A stretch of 64,000 nucleotides of DNA, from contig NZ_FOET01000007.1 in assembly GCF_900110735.1 (NCBI RefSeq), positions 1-64,000 of the forward strand, in the 5' to 3' direction. Position numbers and translations under genes: made by a program. Source of the stretch: Streptomyces radiopugnans. Lineage in GTDB: Bacteria; Actinomycetota; Actinomycetes; Streptomycetales; Streptomycetaceae. The notes under the pieces were generated by a model. It did not search any database, was not told the origin of the DNA, and worked only from the letters and a program-made list of their open reading frames with translations. Positions 24,134 to 33,438 of this stretch are shown here, piece by piece. The first letter of the stretch is position 1. Each line of letters opens with the position of its first letter.

Positions 24134-24529
24134 TCAGTCCCGGGAGGTCAGGGCGGCCAGGGCCGCGTCCAGGCGCCGGGTGGCCTCGGAGGCGACGGGC
24201 TCCATGGCGGGCAGTCCGGTGAGGGTGACCATGGTGTTCGGGTCGAGCGCCTGGACGACCGTCTGGTCGCCGTCGCGGCGCACGACCACGTTGCACGGGA
24301 GCAGCAGGCCGATGCCGCGGTCGTTCTCCAGCGCCCGGTGGGCCAGCTGCGGGTTGCAGGCGCCCAGGATCAGGTAGTCCTCGATGTCCTGGTCGAGCTT
24401 CTTCTTCAGGGTGGCGGTGACGTCGATCTCGGTGAGGACGCCGAATCCCTGCTCGGCCAGCGCGTCGCGGACGGCGGTCACGGTGGTGTCGAAGTCGGTG
24501 CCCACCCGGACGGTGCGGTCGTAGCTCAC
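24134..24529 (-). CDS. DUF302 protein, probable member of the persulfide island
   Basis: 131-residue soluble DUF302 protein. Conserved stretches are VRDALAEQGFGVLTEIDVTATLKKKL near residue 20 and ILGACNPQLAHRALENDRGIGLLLPCNVVVRRDG, which holds two cysteines, C58 and C79. The biochemical role is unknown; DUF302 genes often sit with rhodanese and sulfur-transfer genes. The GTG start at 24527-24529 follows GGAGAGTCACGAC. It is divergent from the CstB-like gene across a region with CstR-type operators, so both are likely derepressed together. Confidence 0.8.
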   Translation of the reverse strand: MSYDRTVRVGTDFDTTVTAVRDALAEQGFGVLTEIDVTATLKKKLDQDIEDYLILGACNPQLAHRALENDRGIGLLLPCNVVVRRDGDQTVVQALDPNTMVTLTGLPAMEPVASEATRRLDAALAALTSRD

Positions 24530-24599
24530 GTCGTGACTCTCCTGTGCTCGATGGTGCCGTAGGCCGGTGCGCCGCTTCCGTTTCCGCTCGTCCCGGCGG

Positions 24600-24695
24600 G
24601 TACCCGCCGGGGTGAGGGGCTACGCGACGCCCCGCCTTCAAGAATACCCCCCTGGGTATATTGTGCTACGGTGGCGACCATACCCCCCGGGGTAG
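24600..24695. promoter_or_regulatory. CstR/CsoR-type operators in the divergent DUF302-cstB promoter
   Basis: Two dyads, ATACCCCCCTGGGTAT (24644-24659) and ATACCCCCCGGGGTAG (24680-24695), have centres 36 bp apart. A weaker related site, GTACCCGCCGGGGTGA, lies at 24600-24615. They match the ATACCC-N4-GGGTAT pattern of CsoR-family repressors. The cstR gene is 2.1 kb away with a similar site at its own promoter, so binding by that protein is the simplest reading. Confidence 0.8.
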
Positions 24696-24716
24696 CGATC
24701 CGGAAGGAGCAACACC

Positions 24717-26081
24717 GTGTTCTTCGTCGACACCGTGGAGATCCGGGGACTGGGCAACCGCGGCTACCTGGCCGGAGGCCGGTCGGCGGCCGTCGTGGTG
24801 GACCCGCCGCGTGACATCGACCGGATGCTCGCACTGGCGGCCCGGCGGGAGGTGCGGATCGCGCTCGTCGTCGAGACCCACGTGCACAACGACTACGTCA
24901 CCGGCGGCCTGGAGCTGGCCCGGGTGACGGGCGCGGAGTACCTGGTGCCCGCCGGTGCCCGGGTGTCGTACCCCCGGACGCCGGTGGCCGACGGCGACAC
25001 CGCCGGGATCGAGGAGGGGCTGGTGCTGCGCGCGCTGGCCACCCCCGGCCACACACCGCACCACACCTCCTACGTGCTGGAGGAGGACGGGCGCGCGGTC
25101 GCCGCCTTCACCGGGGGCTCGCTGCTGATCGGCGCCGTCGGGCGGCCGGACCTGGTCGAGCCGCGCATGACGCGCGAACTGGCCCGCGCCCAGCACGCCT
25201 CCGCCCGCCGGCTGGCCGACGAGCTGGACGACGACGTGCCCGTGATGCCGACCCACGGCTTCGGCAGCTTCTGCTCCTCCACCCAGGCCGAGGGCGAGTC
25301 CACCACCATCGGCAAGGAGCGCGCGGCCAACGAGGCGCTGGTCAAGGACGTCGACGAGTTCGTCGCCGATCTGCTCGCCGGTCTGGACGACATCCCCGCG
25401 TACTACGCCCACATGGGGCCGGTGAACTCCGCCGGACCGCGGCCGGTCGACCTCACCCCGCCCCGGCGCGCGGACGCGGAGGAGATAGCCGCCCGGCTGG
25501 CCGCGGGGGAGTGGGTGGTGGACCTGCGCAGCCGGGTGGCGTTCGCCGAGGGCCATGTGGCCGGCGCGTTCAACTTCGAGGCCGACGGCAAGCTCGCCAC
25601 CTACCTGGCCTGGCTGATCCCCTGGGGCAAGCCGGTCACGCTGCTGGCCGAGAGTTCCGGACAACTGGCCGACGCCCAGCGGGAGCTGGTCCGGGTCGGC
25701 ATCGACCGCCCCGCCGCGGCCGCCACCGGCGGCCCCGCCGACTGGCTCGGCGACGGCGAGGAACCGCGCTCCTTCCCCCGGGCGGCCTTCGCCGAGCTGG
25801 CCGGTGCCCGCGAACGCGGCGATGAGGTGGTGGTGCTCGACGTGCGCCGCGGCTCCGAGCGCGCGAACGGCCATGTCGAGGGCTCGGTCCACATCCCCGT
25901 CCACCGGCTCCACGGCCGCCTGGCCGAGGTGCCCGACGGGACCGTCTGGGTCCACTGCGCCAGCGGGATGCGCGCGGCGATCGCCGCCTCGATGCTGGAC
26001 GCGGCCGGCCGCGAGGTGGTCGCCGTGGACGATCCCTTCGACGCGGCCGAGCAGGCCGGGCTGACCGTCGTACGGCCCTGA
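24717..26081 (+). CDS. cstB: CstB-like persulfide dioxygenase-rhodanese fusion
   Basis: 454-residue multidomain sulfur enzyme. Residues 1-240 form a metallo-beta-lactamase-fold non-heme-iron persulfide dioxygenase ([36 protein letters not shown]). A first rhodanese-like domain (about 250-345) lacks an active cysteine ([10 protein letters not shown]). A second rhodanese (about 355-454) has the catalytic C414 in VHCASGMRA. This dioxygenase, pseudo-rhodanese, rhodanese order and the length match Staphylococcus aureus CstB, which oxidises low-molecular-weight persulfides to sulfite and then thiosulfate. The GTG start follows GGAAGGAGCAACACC. Two CstR-type operators lie directly upstream and a second rhodanese gene follows. 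Confidence 0.9.
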   Translation: MFFVDTVEIRGLGNRGYLAGGRSAAVVVDPPRDIDRMLALAARREVRIALVVETHVHNDYVTGGLELARVTGAEYLVPAGARVSYPRTPVADGDTAGIEEGLVLRALATPGHTPHHTSYVLEEDGRAVAAFTGGSLLIGAVGRPDLVEPRMTRELARAQHASARRLADELDDDVPVMPTHGFGSFCSSTQAEGESTTIGKERAANEALVKDVDEFVADLLAGLDDIPAYYAHMGPVNSAGPRPVDLTPPRRADAEEIAARLAAGEWVVDLRSRVAFAEGHVAGAFNFEADGKLATYLAWLIPWGKPVTLLAESSGQLADAQRELVRVGIDRPAAAATGGPADWLGDGEEPRSFPRAAFAELAGARERGDEVVVLDVRRGSERANGHVEGSVHIPVHRLHGRLAEVPDGTVWVHCASGMRAAIAASMLDAAGREVVAVDDPFDAAEQAGLTVVRP

Positions 26082-26163
26082 GGTGCTCTCACGCCCTCCC
26101 GTCCGCCGGCCCGGCCGCCCGCGACACCCGTACCACCCGCACCATCCACCGGAGGAGAGCACC

Positions 26164-26523
26164 ATGTCCCTGTTCCGCCACGGCCCCGGCCGCGTCGACC
26201 CGGCCGAGGCCGACCGGCGTACCGCCGAGGGCGACGCCGTCCTGCTGGACGTGCGCGAGGACGCCGAGTGGAACGCCGGCCACGCCCCGCACGCCGTCCA
26301 CCTGCCGCTGTCCCGCCTGGTCGAGGGCGCGGCACTGCCCGGCCACCTGGAGGGCAGGGCGGTGGTCGCCGTCTGCCGCTCCGGCAACCGCTCCCAGAAG
26401 GCCGCCAGGCTCCTGGCCGCCTGCGGCGTGGACGCGGTGGACGTCACCGGCGGCATGGCCGCGTGGGAGAGGGAGGGCCTGCCCGTGCGTGACGGGCGCG
26501 GCCGCCCCGGCACCGTCGCGTGA
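26164..26523 (+). CDS. Single-domain rhodanese
   Basis: 119-residue sulfurtransferase. It has a complete rhodanese domain with LLDVREDAEWNAGHAPHAVHLPL and the active-site loop VCRSGNRSQ, cysteine C71, ending GGMAAWEREGLPV. No signal peptide or membrane segment. The ATG at 26164 follows CCGGAGGAGAGCACC. It starts 82 bp after the cstB-like gene on the same strand, so probably one operon, handling persulfide sulfur in the cytoplasm. Confidence 0.9.
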   Translation: MSLFRHGPGRVDPAEADRRTAEGDAVLLDVREDAEWNAGHAPHAVHLPLSRLVEGAALPGHLEGRAVVAVCRSGNRSQKAARLLAACGVDAVDVTGGMAAWEREGLPVRDGRGRPGTVA

Positions 26524-26544
26524 CGGCCCCGACCCCGGCCCCGG

Positions 26545-26790
26545 CCCGGCCCTTGCGGCTGGGCCGTGGCCGGACGGTCGCTGGGCGCGCCGGGAGCGGG
26601 CGGCGGCATCCTGACCGTGTCCGCCCTGATCCACCTGCTCGGCTCCGACCCGGCCGAGGCCACCACGGCCTCCCCGCTGATCGTCGCCGTGACGTCGCAG
26701 ACGGCCCTGACCGCGTGCGCGGTCAGGGCCGTCGGGTGCGCTGGAAGGCCGGGCCCGTCTTCGCCGCCGCCGGGCGGGCCGGGGGCCGGG
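26545..26790 (+). pseudogene. Remnant of a TauE/SafE sulfite exporter gene
   Basis: Translation from about 26566 gives GAGGGILTVSALIHLLG, SDPAEATTASPLIVAVTSQ, the first conserved part of TauE/SafE exporters. The next conserved block, VRWKAGPVFAAAGRAGG, continues in a different frame from about 26731, so there is a frameshift near 26725-26735. The remaining six or so membrane helices are missing, and cstR begins 9 bp beyond the remnant. In S. aureus a tauE gene is encoded beside cstR, which supports the identification. Not functional. Confidence 0.75.
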
Positions 26791-26798
26791 ACCGGGGA

Positions 26799-27736
<938 letters not shown>

Positions 27737-27857
27737 CGCGCCCCCGCACCCCCCGTACGTTCCCTCCCGCCCCGCGGCCCGGTGGTGTCGCACCTGTACT
27801 CCGCGGGTACCGCGGGGCGGGACGGCCTCGAGGCCGTGTACGGATGGGAGGAAGCGG

Positions 27858-28919
27858 ATGTCCGAGATGACCGCGGTGCGGCTCACCGGCTGGCAGAAGC
27901 CCCCGGAGGTGACCCGGGTCCCGGTGCCGGAACCCGGCCCGGGAGAGGTCCTGCTGAAGGTGGCGGGCGCGGGCGTGTGCCACTCCGACCTGCACGTCAT
28001 GGACTGGCCCGCCGGTGCGCTCCCCTACGACCTGCCCTTCACCCTGGGCCACGAGACCTCCGGCTGGGTGCACACCCTGGGGCCGGGCACGCAGAACACC
28101 GGACTGCGCGAGGGCGACGCGGTGCTGGTCTACGGCCCCTGGGGCTGCGGCGTGTGCCCCGCCTGCGCCCGGGGCGCGGAGAACTACTGCCACCGGGCCG
28201 CCGAGCTGCGGGCCGCCGGCGGAGGGCTGGGCCTGGACGGCGGCATGGCCGAGTACATGCTCGTCCCCTCGGCCCGGCTGCTCGTACCGCTGGGCGACCT
28301 GGACCCGCGCACCGCCGCCCCGCTGACCGACGCCGCGCTGACGCCCTACCACGCCGTCAAGCGCTCCCTGCACAAGCTGGTGCCGGGGACGGCGGCGGTG
28401 GTGATCGGCGTCGGCGGGCTGGGGCACATGGCCGTCCAGCTGCTCAAGGCGCTCAGCCCGGCTGACGTCATCGCCGTCGACGTCGCCTCGGACAAGCTGG
28501 ACCTGGCCGCCGGGGCGGGCGCCGACCACTGCGTGCCCGCCGGAGAGGGGGACGCGGACCGGATCCGCACACTGACCGGCGGCCTCGGCGCCACCCTGGT
28601 GCTGGACTGCGTCGGCGCCGACGCCACGATGGCCACAGCCGCCGCGTGCGCCGCCGTGGAGGCCGACATCACCGTCGTCGGACTGGCCGGCGGCACCCTG
28701 CCCGTCACCTTCGGAGCCGTGCCCTTCGAGGCCGCGGTGTCGATCCCGTACTGGGGCACCCGGCCGGAGCTGGCCGAGGTCGTCGCCCTCGCCCGCGCCG
28801 GACGGATCCGCCCGCACGTGGAGGTCCACCCGCTCGGCGAGGCGGGCGAGGTCTACCAGCGGCTGCGCGACGGCCGGGTCGACGGCCGGGCGATACTGGT
28901 GCCGACCGCCGAGGCCTGA
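27858..28919 (+). CDS. Zinc-dependent alcohol dehydrogenase
   Basis: 353-residue medium-chain dehydrogenase. The catalytic zinc site is GVCHSD with GHET; the structural zinc cysteines are in CGVCPACARGAENYC. The nucleotide-binding motif GVGGLGHMAVQLLKAL is followed by an acidic residue in VDVASDKLDLA, which favours NAD. The ATG at 27858 follows GGGAGGAAGCGG. It starts about 120 bp after the rhodanese-DUF2892 gene and may be separately controlled. The pair zinc-ADH plus pyridoxamine-oxidase-fold gene recurs in actinobacterial stress or dormancy clusters, as far as I recall. Confidence 0.92.
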   Translation: MSEMTAVRLTGWQKPPEVTRVPVPEPGPGEVLLKVAGAGVCHSDLHVMDWPAGALPYDLPFTLGHETSGWVHTLGPGTQNTGLREGDAVLVYGPWGCGVCPACARGAENYCHRAAELRAAGGGLGLDGGMAEYMLVPSARLLVPLGDLDPRTAAPLTDAALTPYHAVKRSLHKLVPGTAAVVIGVGGLGHMAVQLLKALSPADVIAVDVASDKLDLAAGAGADHCVPAGEGDADRIRTLTGGLGATLVLDCVGADATMATAAACAAVEADITVVGLAGGTLPVTFGAVPFEAAVSIPYWGTRPELAEVVALARAGRIRPHVEVHPLGEAGEVYQRLRDGRVDGRAILVPTAEA

Positions 28920-28989
28920 TCCGGCGCCCGCCCCGGCGCCCGCCGCTCCCGCCCGTGAGTGTGCCCCTTCGGCCCTCATGGGGGAGGGC

Positions 28990-29023
28990 GCGATCGGGTA
29001 TCCGTGCACGGGTACCCGATCGC
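28990..29023. promoter_or_regulatory. 34-bp near-perfect palindrome upstream of the XRE-PPOX gene
   Basis: Arms GCGATCGGGTA and TACCCGATCGC flank a core that contains the palindrome CCGTGCACGG. Only one symmetric pair in the whole 34 bp mismatches. It lies 51 bp before the GTG start of the XRE-PPOX gene and 71 bp after the alcohol dehydrogenase stop. It looks more like a protein-binding operator than a terminator, because there is no loop. Confidence 0.7.
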
Positions 29024-29073
29024 CACGGCAGAGCCCGCGCCGGGCGGAGGGCTCGAGGAAGGAGGCGGTGGCC

Positions 29074-29739
29074 GTGTCCGACAAGGAGCACCACGGACTG
29101 CCGGACCCCGGTGACATCGGCCGGCGGGTGGCCCTCCAGCGCGAGCGGCTGGGCCTCACCCGGGAGGAGGCCGCCGTACGGGCCGGTATGGCGCCGGGGT
29201 ACCTGGAGTACCTGGAGGAGCACCCCTCGGCCCCGAGCGGGCCGGGACTGCTCAGGCTGGCCGCCGCTCTGGAGACCTCCGTGGAGTGGCTGCGCGGCGG
29301 CGGCACCAACGCCCCGCCCGGGCGGGGGCGGGCCTCGGGCCGCCCCCGGTACCTCGAACTCGACGAGGAGGAGTGCTGGGCCAGGCTCTCCACGCACGGC
29401 GTGGGGCGCATCGCGGTCACCACCGCGGAAGGCCCCGCCATCATCCCGGTGAACTACCAGGTCGCCGACGGCGCGATCGCCTTCCGCACCAAACCCGGCT
29501 CCGCGCCCTCGGCGGCCGTGGGGCACGAGGTGGCGTTCGAGGTCGACTACGTGGACGACGTCTTCCGGCGCGGCTGGAGCGTCCTGGTCGTCGGCCGCGC
29601 CCGGGCCGCCGGCGAGGAGGAGGCCCGGCACCTGGCCGGACAGGAACTCGGCGAGCCCTGGGCCGGGGGAGAGGAACGCGACCTGTGGGTTGTCGTCCGT
29701 GCCGAACGCGTCACCGGGCGCCGCATCCACACCGAGTGA
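29074..29739 (+). CDS. XRE helix-turn-helix fused to a pyridoxamine-5'-phosphate-oxidase-fold domain
   Basis: 221-residue two-domain protein. An XRE-type HTH (about residues 10-70, GRRVALQRERLGLTREEAAVRAGM...YLEYLEE) is followed by a split-barrel flavin-binding domain of the Pyridox_ox_2 type (about 88-215: LDEEECWARLSTHGVGRIAVTT, PAIIPVNYQV, IAFRTKPGS). Such proteins may be flavin- or F420-dependent sensors or regulators. Two GTG codons compete; 29074 has AAGGAGG eight bases upstream, while 29068 is too close to it. The 34-bp palindrome just upstream is a candidate autoregulatory site. Confidence 0.85.
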   Translation: MSDKEHHGLPDPGDIGRRVALQRERLGLTREEAAVRAGMAPGYLEYLEEHPSAPSGPGLLRLAAALETSVEWLRGGGTNAPPGRGRASGRPRYLELDEEECWARLSTHGVGRIAVTTAEGPAIIPVNYQVADGAIAFRTKPGSAPSAAVGHEVAFEVDYVDDVFRRGWSVLVVGRARAAGEEEARHLAGQELGEPWAGGEERDLWVVVRAERVTGRRIHTE

Positions 29740-29765
29740 CCGGCGGGGCGTGACCGTCCCGCCGG
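29740..29765 (+). terminator. Weak hairpin after the XRE-PPOX gene
   Basis: CCGGCGGG and CCCGCCGG arms, 8 bp, with a 10-base loop, starting at the stop codon. Modest stability. Confidence 0.4.
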
Positions 29766-29852
29766 AGCGGGGCACCATCGTCGGAAAGAAATAATGTGCC
29801 AAGCGTATGATGACTCGGAAGGGTCCGAGCGGGCGCGAACGGGACGGAGACC

Positions 29853-30434
29853 ATGACGGCCGGGCAGGCGGAAGAGGCGAAGGGGCCGGACAGAGCGGCG
29901 GAGGCCCGTTACCCCAGGCCTCCGGTGTCGCTGGAGGAGGCCGAGTGGGTGTGGCGGACCCTGGCCTCGCAGGCCATGGAGGAGGGCGCGAAACCGGAGA
30001 CGGTGCGGCTGGCCGTGGTGACCGGGCTGGCCCGGGCCAGTGGCGCGCGCTACGGCGATCTGCTGCGGTGCACGGTGCGGTCGCTGGACCTGGGGGCGGG
30101 GTGGGTGGACGTCGAGCACGGCAAGCACCGCGTCCCGCGGCGGCACGGCCTGGACGCGGGCACGGTACTGGTGCTGCGCCGCTGGATGGACGTCCGCGCC
30201 GACCTGTGCGCCGAGCTCGAGGGGTCGGTGCCCGAGGCGCTGCTGCTGACGGTGCACCACACGCACGACAACGGGGTGACGGTCGCGGCCGGGCTGCCCA
30301 TCACCCGGCAGGGCCTGGTGCTCTCCTGGCGCCGTTTCGTGTACCGGACCAACGCCGCCCATGCCGGCCGGCGGCCCCCGCTGCCCACCCGCTTCGAGCA
30401 GCTCCGCCGCGCCTGGACCACCGCCGGGCTCTGA
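29853..30434 (+). CDS. Small tyrosine-recombinase-like protein lacking catalytic tyrosine
   Basis: 193 residues. The middle resembles the catalytic core of tyrosine integrases: TGLARASGARYGDLLRCTVRSLDL (first arginine box position), HGKHRVPRRHGLDAGTVLVLRRWM (beta-hairpin lysine region), then LPITRQGLVLSWRRFVYRT and TRFEQLRRAW where HxLRH normally sits. The protein ends before any tyrosine nucleophile, and the second box is degenerate, so it cannot be a standard recombinase. No attachment site or phage genes are nearby. It could be a decayed integrase or a DNA-binding derivative. The similarity is by eye and needs a profile search. Confidence 0.6.
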   Translation: MTAGQAEEAKGPDRAAEARYPRPPVSLEEAEWVWRTLASQAMEEGAKPETVRLAVVTGLARASGARYGDLLRCTVRSLDLGAGWVDVEHGKHRVPRRHGLDAGTVLVLRRWMDVRADLCAELEGSVPEALLLTVHHTHDNGVTVAAGLPITRQGLVLSWRRFVYRTNAAHAGRRPPLPTRFEQLRRAWTTAGL

Positions 30435-30529
30435 CCCGCCCGCCCCGGTGCCCGGGCTCCCGTTCCCCGCCGTCGCCGTGAGGGCACGGCCGGGGGCGGG
30501 AGCGCCGGGCGGATGCGAGGTGGTCGGCC

Positions 30530-31396
30530 TCAGTCGGCCCGGCCGGCCGCGTCCCTCTCCGGCTCCGTGCCGGCCGCCCCGCCGGTGGAGCGCCGTGCCC
30601 GGACCAGCAGGGCGGCGGCCGTCAGGGCGGCGACCCCGGCCAGTACCGCCGCGTCCGGGATGCCGCCGAACCGGTCCGTCACCCATCGCTGCAGTGCGAA
30701 CTCCTGGTCGACACCGAGCGGTGAGGGCAGCGCGGAGGAGCCGTCGAAGACCAGGAAGACGGCTCCCAGCAGGATGAAGAACAGCCCGGACAGCAGCGAG
30801 AGGCTGTGCGTCTCCAGCGGTCCGAGGCGCAGGGGGCGGCCGCGCAGCCACCGTCTGCGCCCCAGATCGAAGCGGTCCCAGAGCAGGGCCAGGACGAACA
30901 GGGGAACGGCCATGCCCAGGGCGTAGACGGCCAGCAGGGCACCGCCGTACCAGGGGCTGCCGCCGACGGCGGCGACGGTCAGGACGCCGCCCAGGACGGG
31001 CCCGGCGCAGAAACCCGCCAGCCCGTACACCGCGCCCAGGGCCAGGACCGACAGGGGCGAGGAGGGCCGGACGCCGGACGCGGCCGCCCGCATCCGGCGC
31101 GAGGCGAACCCGAGGCCCAGGATCTGGGCGACGCCGAGTGCGACGATCGTCCAGCCGGCGACGGCTACCAGCAGGTCGCGGTTGCCGTAGAACAGCCGGC
31201 CGGCGAAGGAGCCGGCGGCGCCCAGCGGGACGAGTGTCAGGCACAGGCCGCCGTAGAAGACCGCGGTCCTGCCCAGCAGCCGGGCCGGGCTGTTGAAGGA
31301 GTAGGCGAAGAAGGCCGGCAGGAGCAGGGCGCTGCACGGGCTGAGCAGGGCGAGCAGCCCGCCGGCGAACGCGGCGAGATATCCGATGTCGCTCAC
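30530..31396 (-). CDS. ccdA: CcdA-type thiol-disulfide transmembrane transporter
   Basis: 288-residue polytopic membrane protein of the CcdA/DsbD family, which passes electrons from cytoplasmic thioredoxin to extracytoplasmic thiol proteins. The paired reactive cysteines are C21 in LSPCSALLLPAFFAY and C130 in GLAGFCAGPVLGG. Six core transmembrane helices plus one or two C-terminal ones are visible. The GTG start at 31394-31396 overlaps the TGA of the DsbA-like gene (GTGA), so translation is coupled. The partner is almost certainly that DsbA-like protein. Confidence 0.9.
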   Translation of the reverse strand: MSDIGYLAAFAGGLLALLSPCSALLLPAFFAYSFNSPARLLGRTAVFYGGLCLTLVPLGAAGSFAGRLFYGNRDLLVAVAGWTIVALGVAQILGLGFASRRMRAAASGVRPSSPLSVLALGAVYGLAGFCAGPVLGGVLTVAAVGGSPWYGGALLAVYALGMAVPLFVLALLWDRFDLGRRRWLRGRPLRLGPLETHSLSLLSGLFFILLGAVFLVFDGSSALPSPLGVDQEFALQRWVTDRFGGIPDAAVLAGVAALTAAALLVRARRSTGGAAGTEPERDAAGRAD

Positions 31397-32160
31397 CTGC
31401 CGTGCGCCTCCGCCGCCTTCTCCGCGTCCTCGATCGCGTCGGTGAAGACCTCGGTCGGCTGGGCGCCCAGGATGGGCCGGTCGTTGACCAGGAAGGCCGG
31501 GGTGCTGGTGACGCCCAGTTCGTAGCCTTCCCGGGTGTCGCGCTCGATCGCCTCGCCGGCGGCGTCGCTCCCCATGTCGGAGCGGAATTCGTCCAGGTCC
31601 TTCACCCCGGCCTCGCGGGCCATCCGCACGAGTTCGTCCTCGGCGAAGCGGCCGCTGTTCATCTCGCCCTCCTCGCCGTAGGCGATCCTGTGGAACTCCC
31701 GGAAGCGGCCCTGCCGCCCGGCCGCGTACCCGGCCCGTGCGGCGTTCTCGGACTCCTCACCGAAGATCGGGAAGTCACGCCACTCGATGCGCAGCACGCC
31801 GGACTCGACGTACTTCTCGATCAGTTCCGGCTCGGTGTCCCGGGCGAACTTCCCGCAGAACGGGCACTGGAAGTCGGCGTACTCGATCAGTACCACGGGG
31901 GCGTCGGGGCTGCCGAGGGCCTTCGGGTCGCCGTCGTCGCGGCGGGCGAGGGCGAGGAGGTCCTCGTCGGGGGGCGCGGTGTCCTGCGGTGTATCCACCC
32001 GGGCCGCGGGTTCCTCGCCGCCGGGGCCGGGGGCGCCGCCCAGGGCCGACACCAGGCCCAGGACGAGTGCGAGGACGAGAACGGCGACGGCGGCCAGGAC
32101 GCCGCGCCTGCGGCGTGTGGACGTGCTGGACGTGGCGGGCATGGAGGGCATGGAGGGCAT
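31393..32160 (-). CDS. Membrane-anchored DsbA-like thioredoxin-fold protein
   Basis: 255-residue protein: a short basic N-terminus, one transmembrane helix (about residues 20-42), a linker, and a DsbA/Thioredoxin_4 domain (about 75-250) with active site CPFC (C99, C102) in YADFQCPFCGKF and the cis-proline loop TSTPAFLVNDRPI. It acts outside the membrane as thiol oxidoreductase or isomerase. The N-terminus begins MPSMPSMPATSS; the first ATG has GGAGCTTCGCC upstream. Translationally coupled to CcdA, which would keep it reduced. Confidence 0.9.
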   Translation of the reverse strand: MPSMPSMPATSSTSTRRRRGVLAAVAVLVLALVLGLVSALGGAPGPGGEEPAARVDTPQDTAPPDEDLLALARRDDGDPKALGSPDAPVVLIEYADFQCPFCGKFARDTEPELIEKYVESGVLRIEWRDFPIFGEESENAARAGYAAGRQGRFREFHRIAYGEEGEMNSGRFAEDELVRMAREAGVKDLDEFRSDMGSDAAGEAIERDTREGYELGVTSTPAFLVNDRPILGAQPTEVFTDAIEDAEKAAEAHGR

Positions 32161-32273
32161 GGCGAAGCTCCGGGAAGAACGGGAAGAACGGGAAGGAGGA
32201 AGGGGGGAGCGGCGGAAAGCAGGGGGAGGGCAGGAGGAAGGGGTCTGCCGGGAGCCCTGCGGGGGGAAGGCGG

Positions 32274-32768
32274 TCAGGCCGCGGGGGCCGCGTCCTGTAC
32301 GGGGGTGCGGCAGGCGATCTCACCGTCCAGCCGTTTCACCGCCGCCACGGCCAGCAGTGCGACCGAGGCGAGCGCGAGGAACGGCTGGAGGGGGGCCCAG
32401 ACGCCGAGCGCGCCGGAGGTGCCCAGGGCGACGAGGACGAACTTGTTGCACACCGGGCAGCCGGCGGCCAGGAAGGACAGCACGCCGCCGATGGAGGCCG
32501 AGCGCGACGTCCGGGGAGCGGCGGGGGTCCGGACGTAGGTGGCGATGACGATGCTGGCCAGGACGGCTGTGGCGGCGAGCGCCGGGTGGTTCCACCACGG
32601 CGTCGGGGTCATCCGGGAGAAGAGCGGATTGGGGATGACGGCGGTGGGGAGGCCGACCAGCAGGGCGGTCAGGGCGGCGCCGCCCGCCGCGGCGCCCCAG
32701 CGCAGCGGGGTCCACGCCGCGAGGGCGGTGCCGGCCGTGCGCAGGGCGCGCGGGACGGAGGAGAGCAT
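32274..32768 (-). CDS. Membrane protein with intramembrane CPVCNK motif
   Basis: 164-residue protein with about four transmembrane segments. A CPVC motif (C104, C107) in LSFLAAGCPVCNKFVLVALG sits at the start of the third. The arrangement recalls redox-active membrane proteins but is not clearly VKOR, DsbB or MauE. It lies 113 bp upstream of the DsbA-like gene in the same orientation, so a role in thiol redox or metal handling with DsbA/CcdA is inferred. No family name is certain. Confidence 0.75.
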   Translation of the reverse strand: MLSSVPRALRTAGTALAAWTPLRWGAAAGGAALTALLVGLPTAVIPNPLFSRMTPTPWWNHPALAATAVLASIVIATYVRTPAAPRTSRSASIGGVLSFLAAGCPVCNKFVLVALGTSGALGVWAPLQPFLALASVALLAVAAVKRLDGEIACRTPVQDAAPAA

Positions 32769-32880
32769 GGAGGAGATCCTGTCCTGTCGTGACGCGGAAC
32801 CGGGGGACCGGGGGCCGTGTGCGGACCGCGGGTGAACGGTGGCGACGGCGGGGCCGCGGAGGGCGGCCCCGGGACAGGGT

Positions 32881-33312
32881 CTAGATCCTCAGGACGGTGA
32901 AGGAGCGCGAGGCGTGCGGCCCGGGCCCGGCCCGGTCCGCGGGGGCCCGGGCGCCGTGGACGTCCGGGTCCGCGCAGACGGGGCGCCCGTGGACCTCGGG
33001 GGCCGCGGCGGGGTCTCCCGCACCCGTGGCCGGAACGACCGCCGGTGCGTTCCCGTCGCCGCCGGAGCACGAGGGGGAGCCGCCGTCGCCGGTCGCGGGC
33101 AGGGCCGCGGCCCGGTCGGGGTACGCGGGCGCCGCGGAGGCGTGGGACCCCTCCGCGAGGGCCGGGGACGCGGCGGAGGCGAACGTGCCGCCCCGGTGGG
33201 CCGGGGCGGCCGGTGCCTGGACGCAGAGCACCGTCAGTACGGCGGTGAGGGCCAGGGCCAGCGTGCAGACGGCCCACGGGGAGGGGGCGGGGAGGCGGCG
33301 GAGGACGTGCAT
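32881..33312 (-). CDS. Small secreted or anchored Cys/His protein (DUF6153-like)
   Basis: 143 residues: an N-terminal signal or anchor (about 13-38, WAVCTLALALTAVLTVLCV), then an Ala/Gly/Pro-rich region with scattered His and two Cys in SPSCSGGDG and RPVCADPDVH, ending in FTVLRI. The layout and C-terminal LRI resemble DUF6153, a Streptomyces family of unknown function. The start ATG at 33310-33312 has GGGGGAG nine bases upstream. It is first in the series that continues to the CPVC protein, DsbA and CcdA genes, and its upstream region holds a CsoR-family operator. Confidence 0.65.
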   Translation of the reverse strand: MHVLRRLPAPSPWAVCTLALALTAVLTVLCVQAPAAPAHRGGTFASAASPALAEGSHASAAPAYPDRAAALPATGDGGSPSCSGGDGNAPAVVPATGAGDPAAAPEVHGRPVCADPDVHGARAPADRAGPGPHASRSFTVLRI

Positions 33313-33438
33313 CGCTTGCGCTCCCCCCTTCCCGCAGGGCTCGTTCGGCGTGGTGTGTGCGCCCGCCCCGGCGGGCTGCCCGGGGCCATCCGGGCCGTCC
33401 GGCAGCGTACAGGACGGTGCCGGACGTGGATCTTCCCT

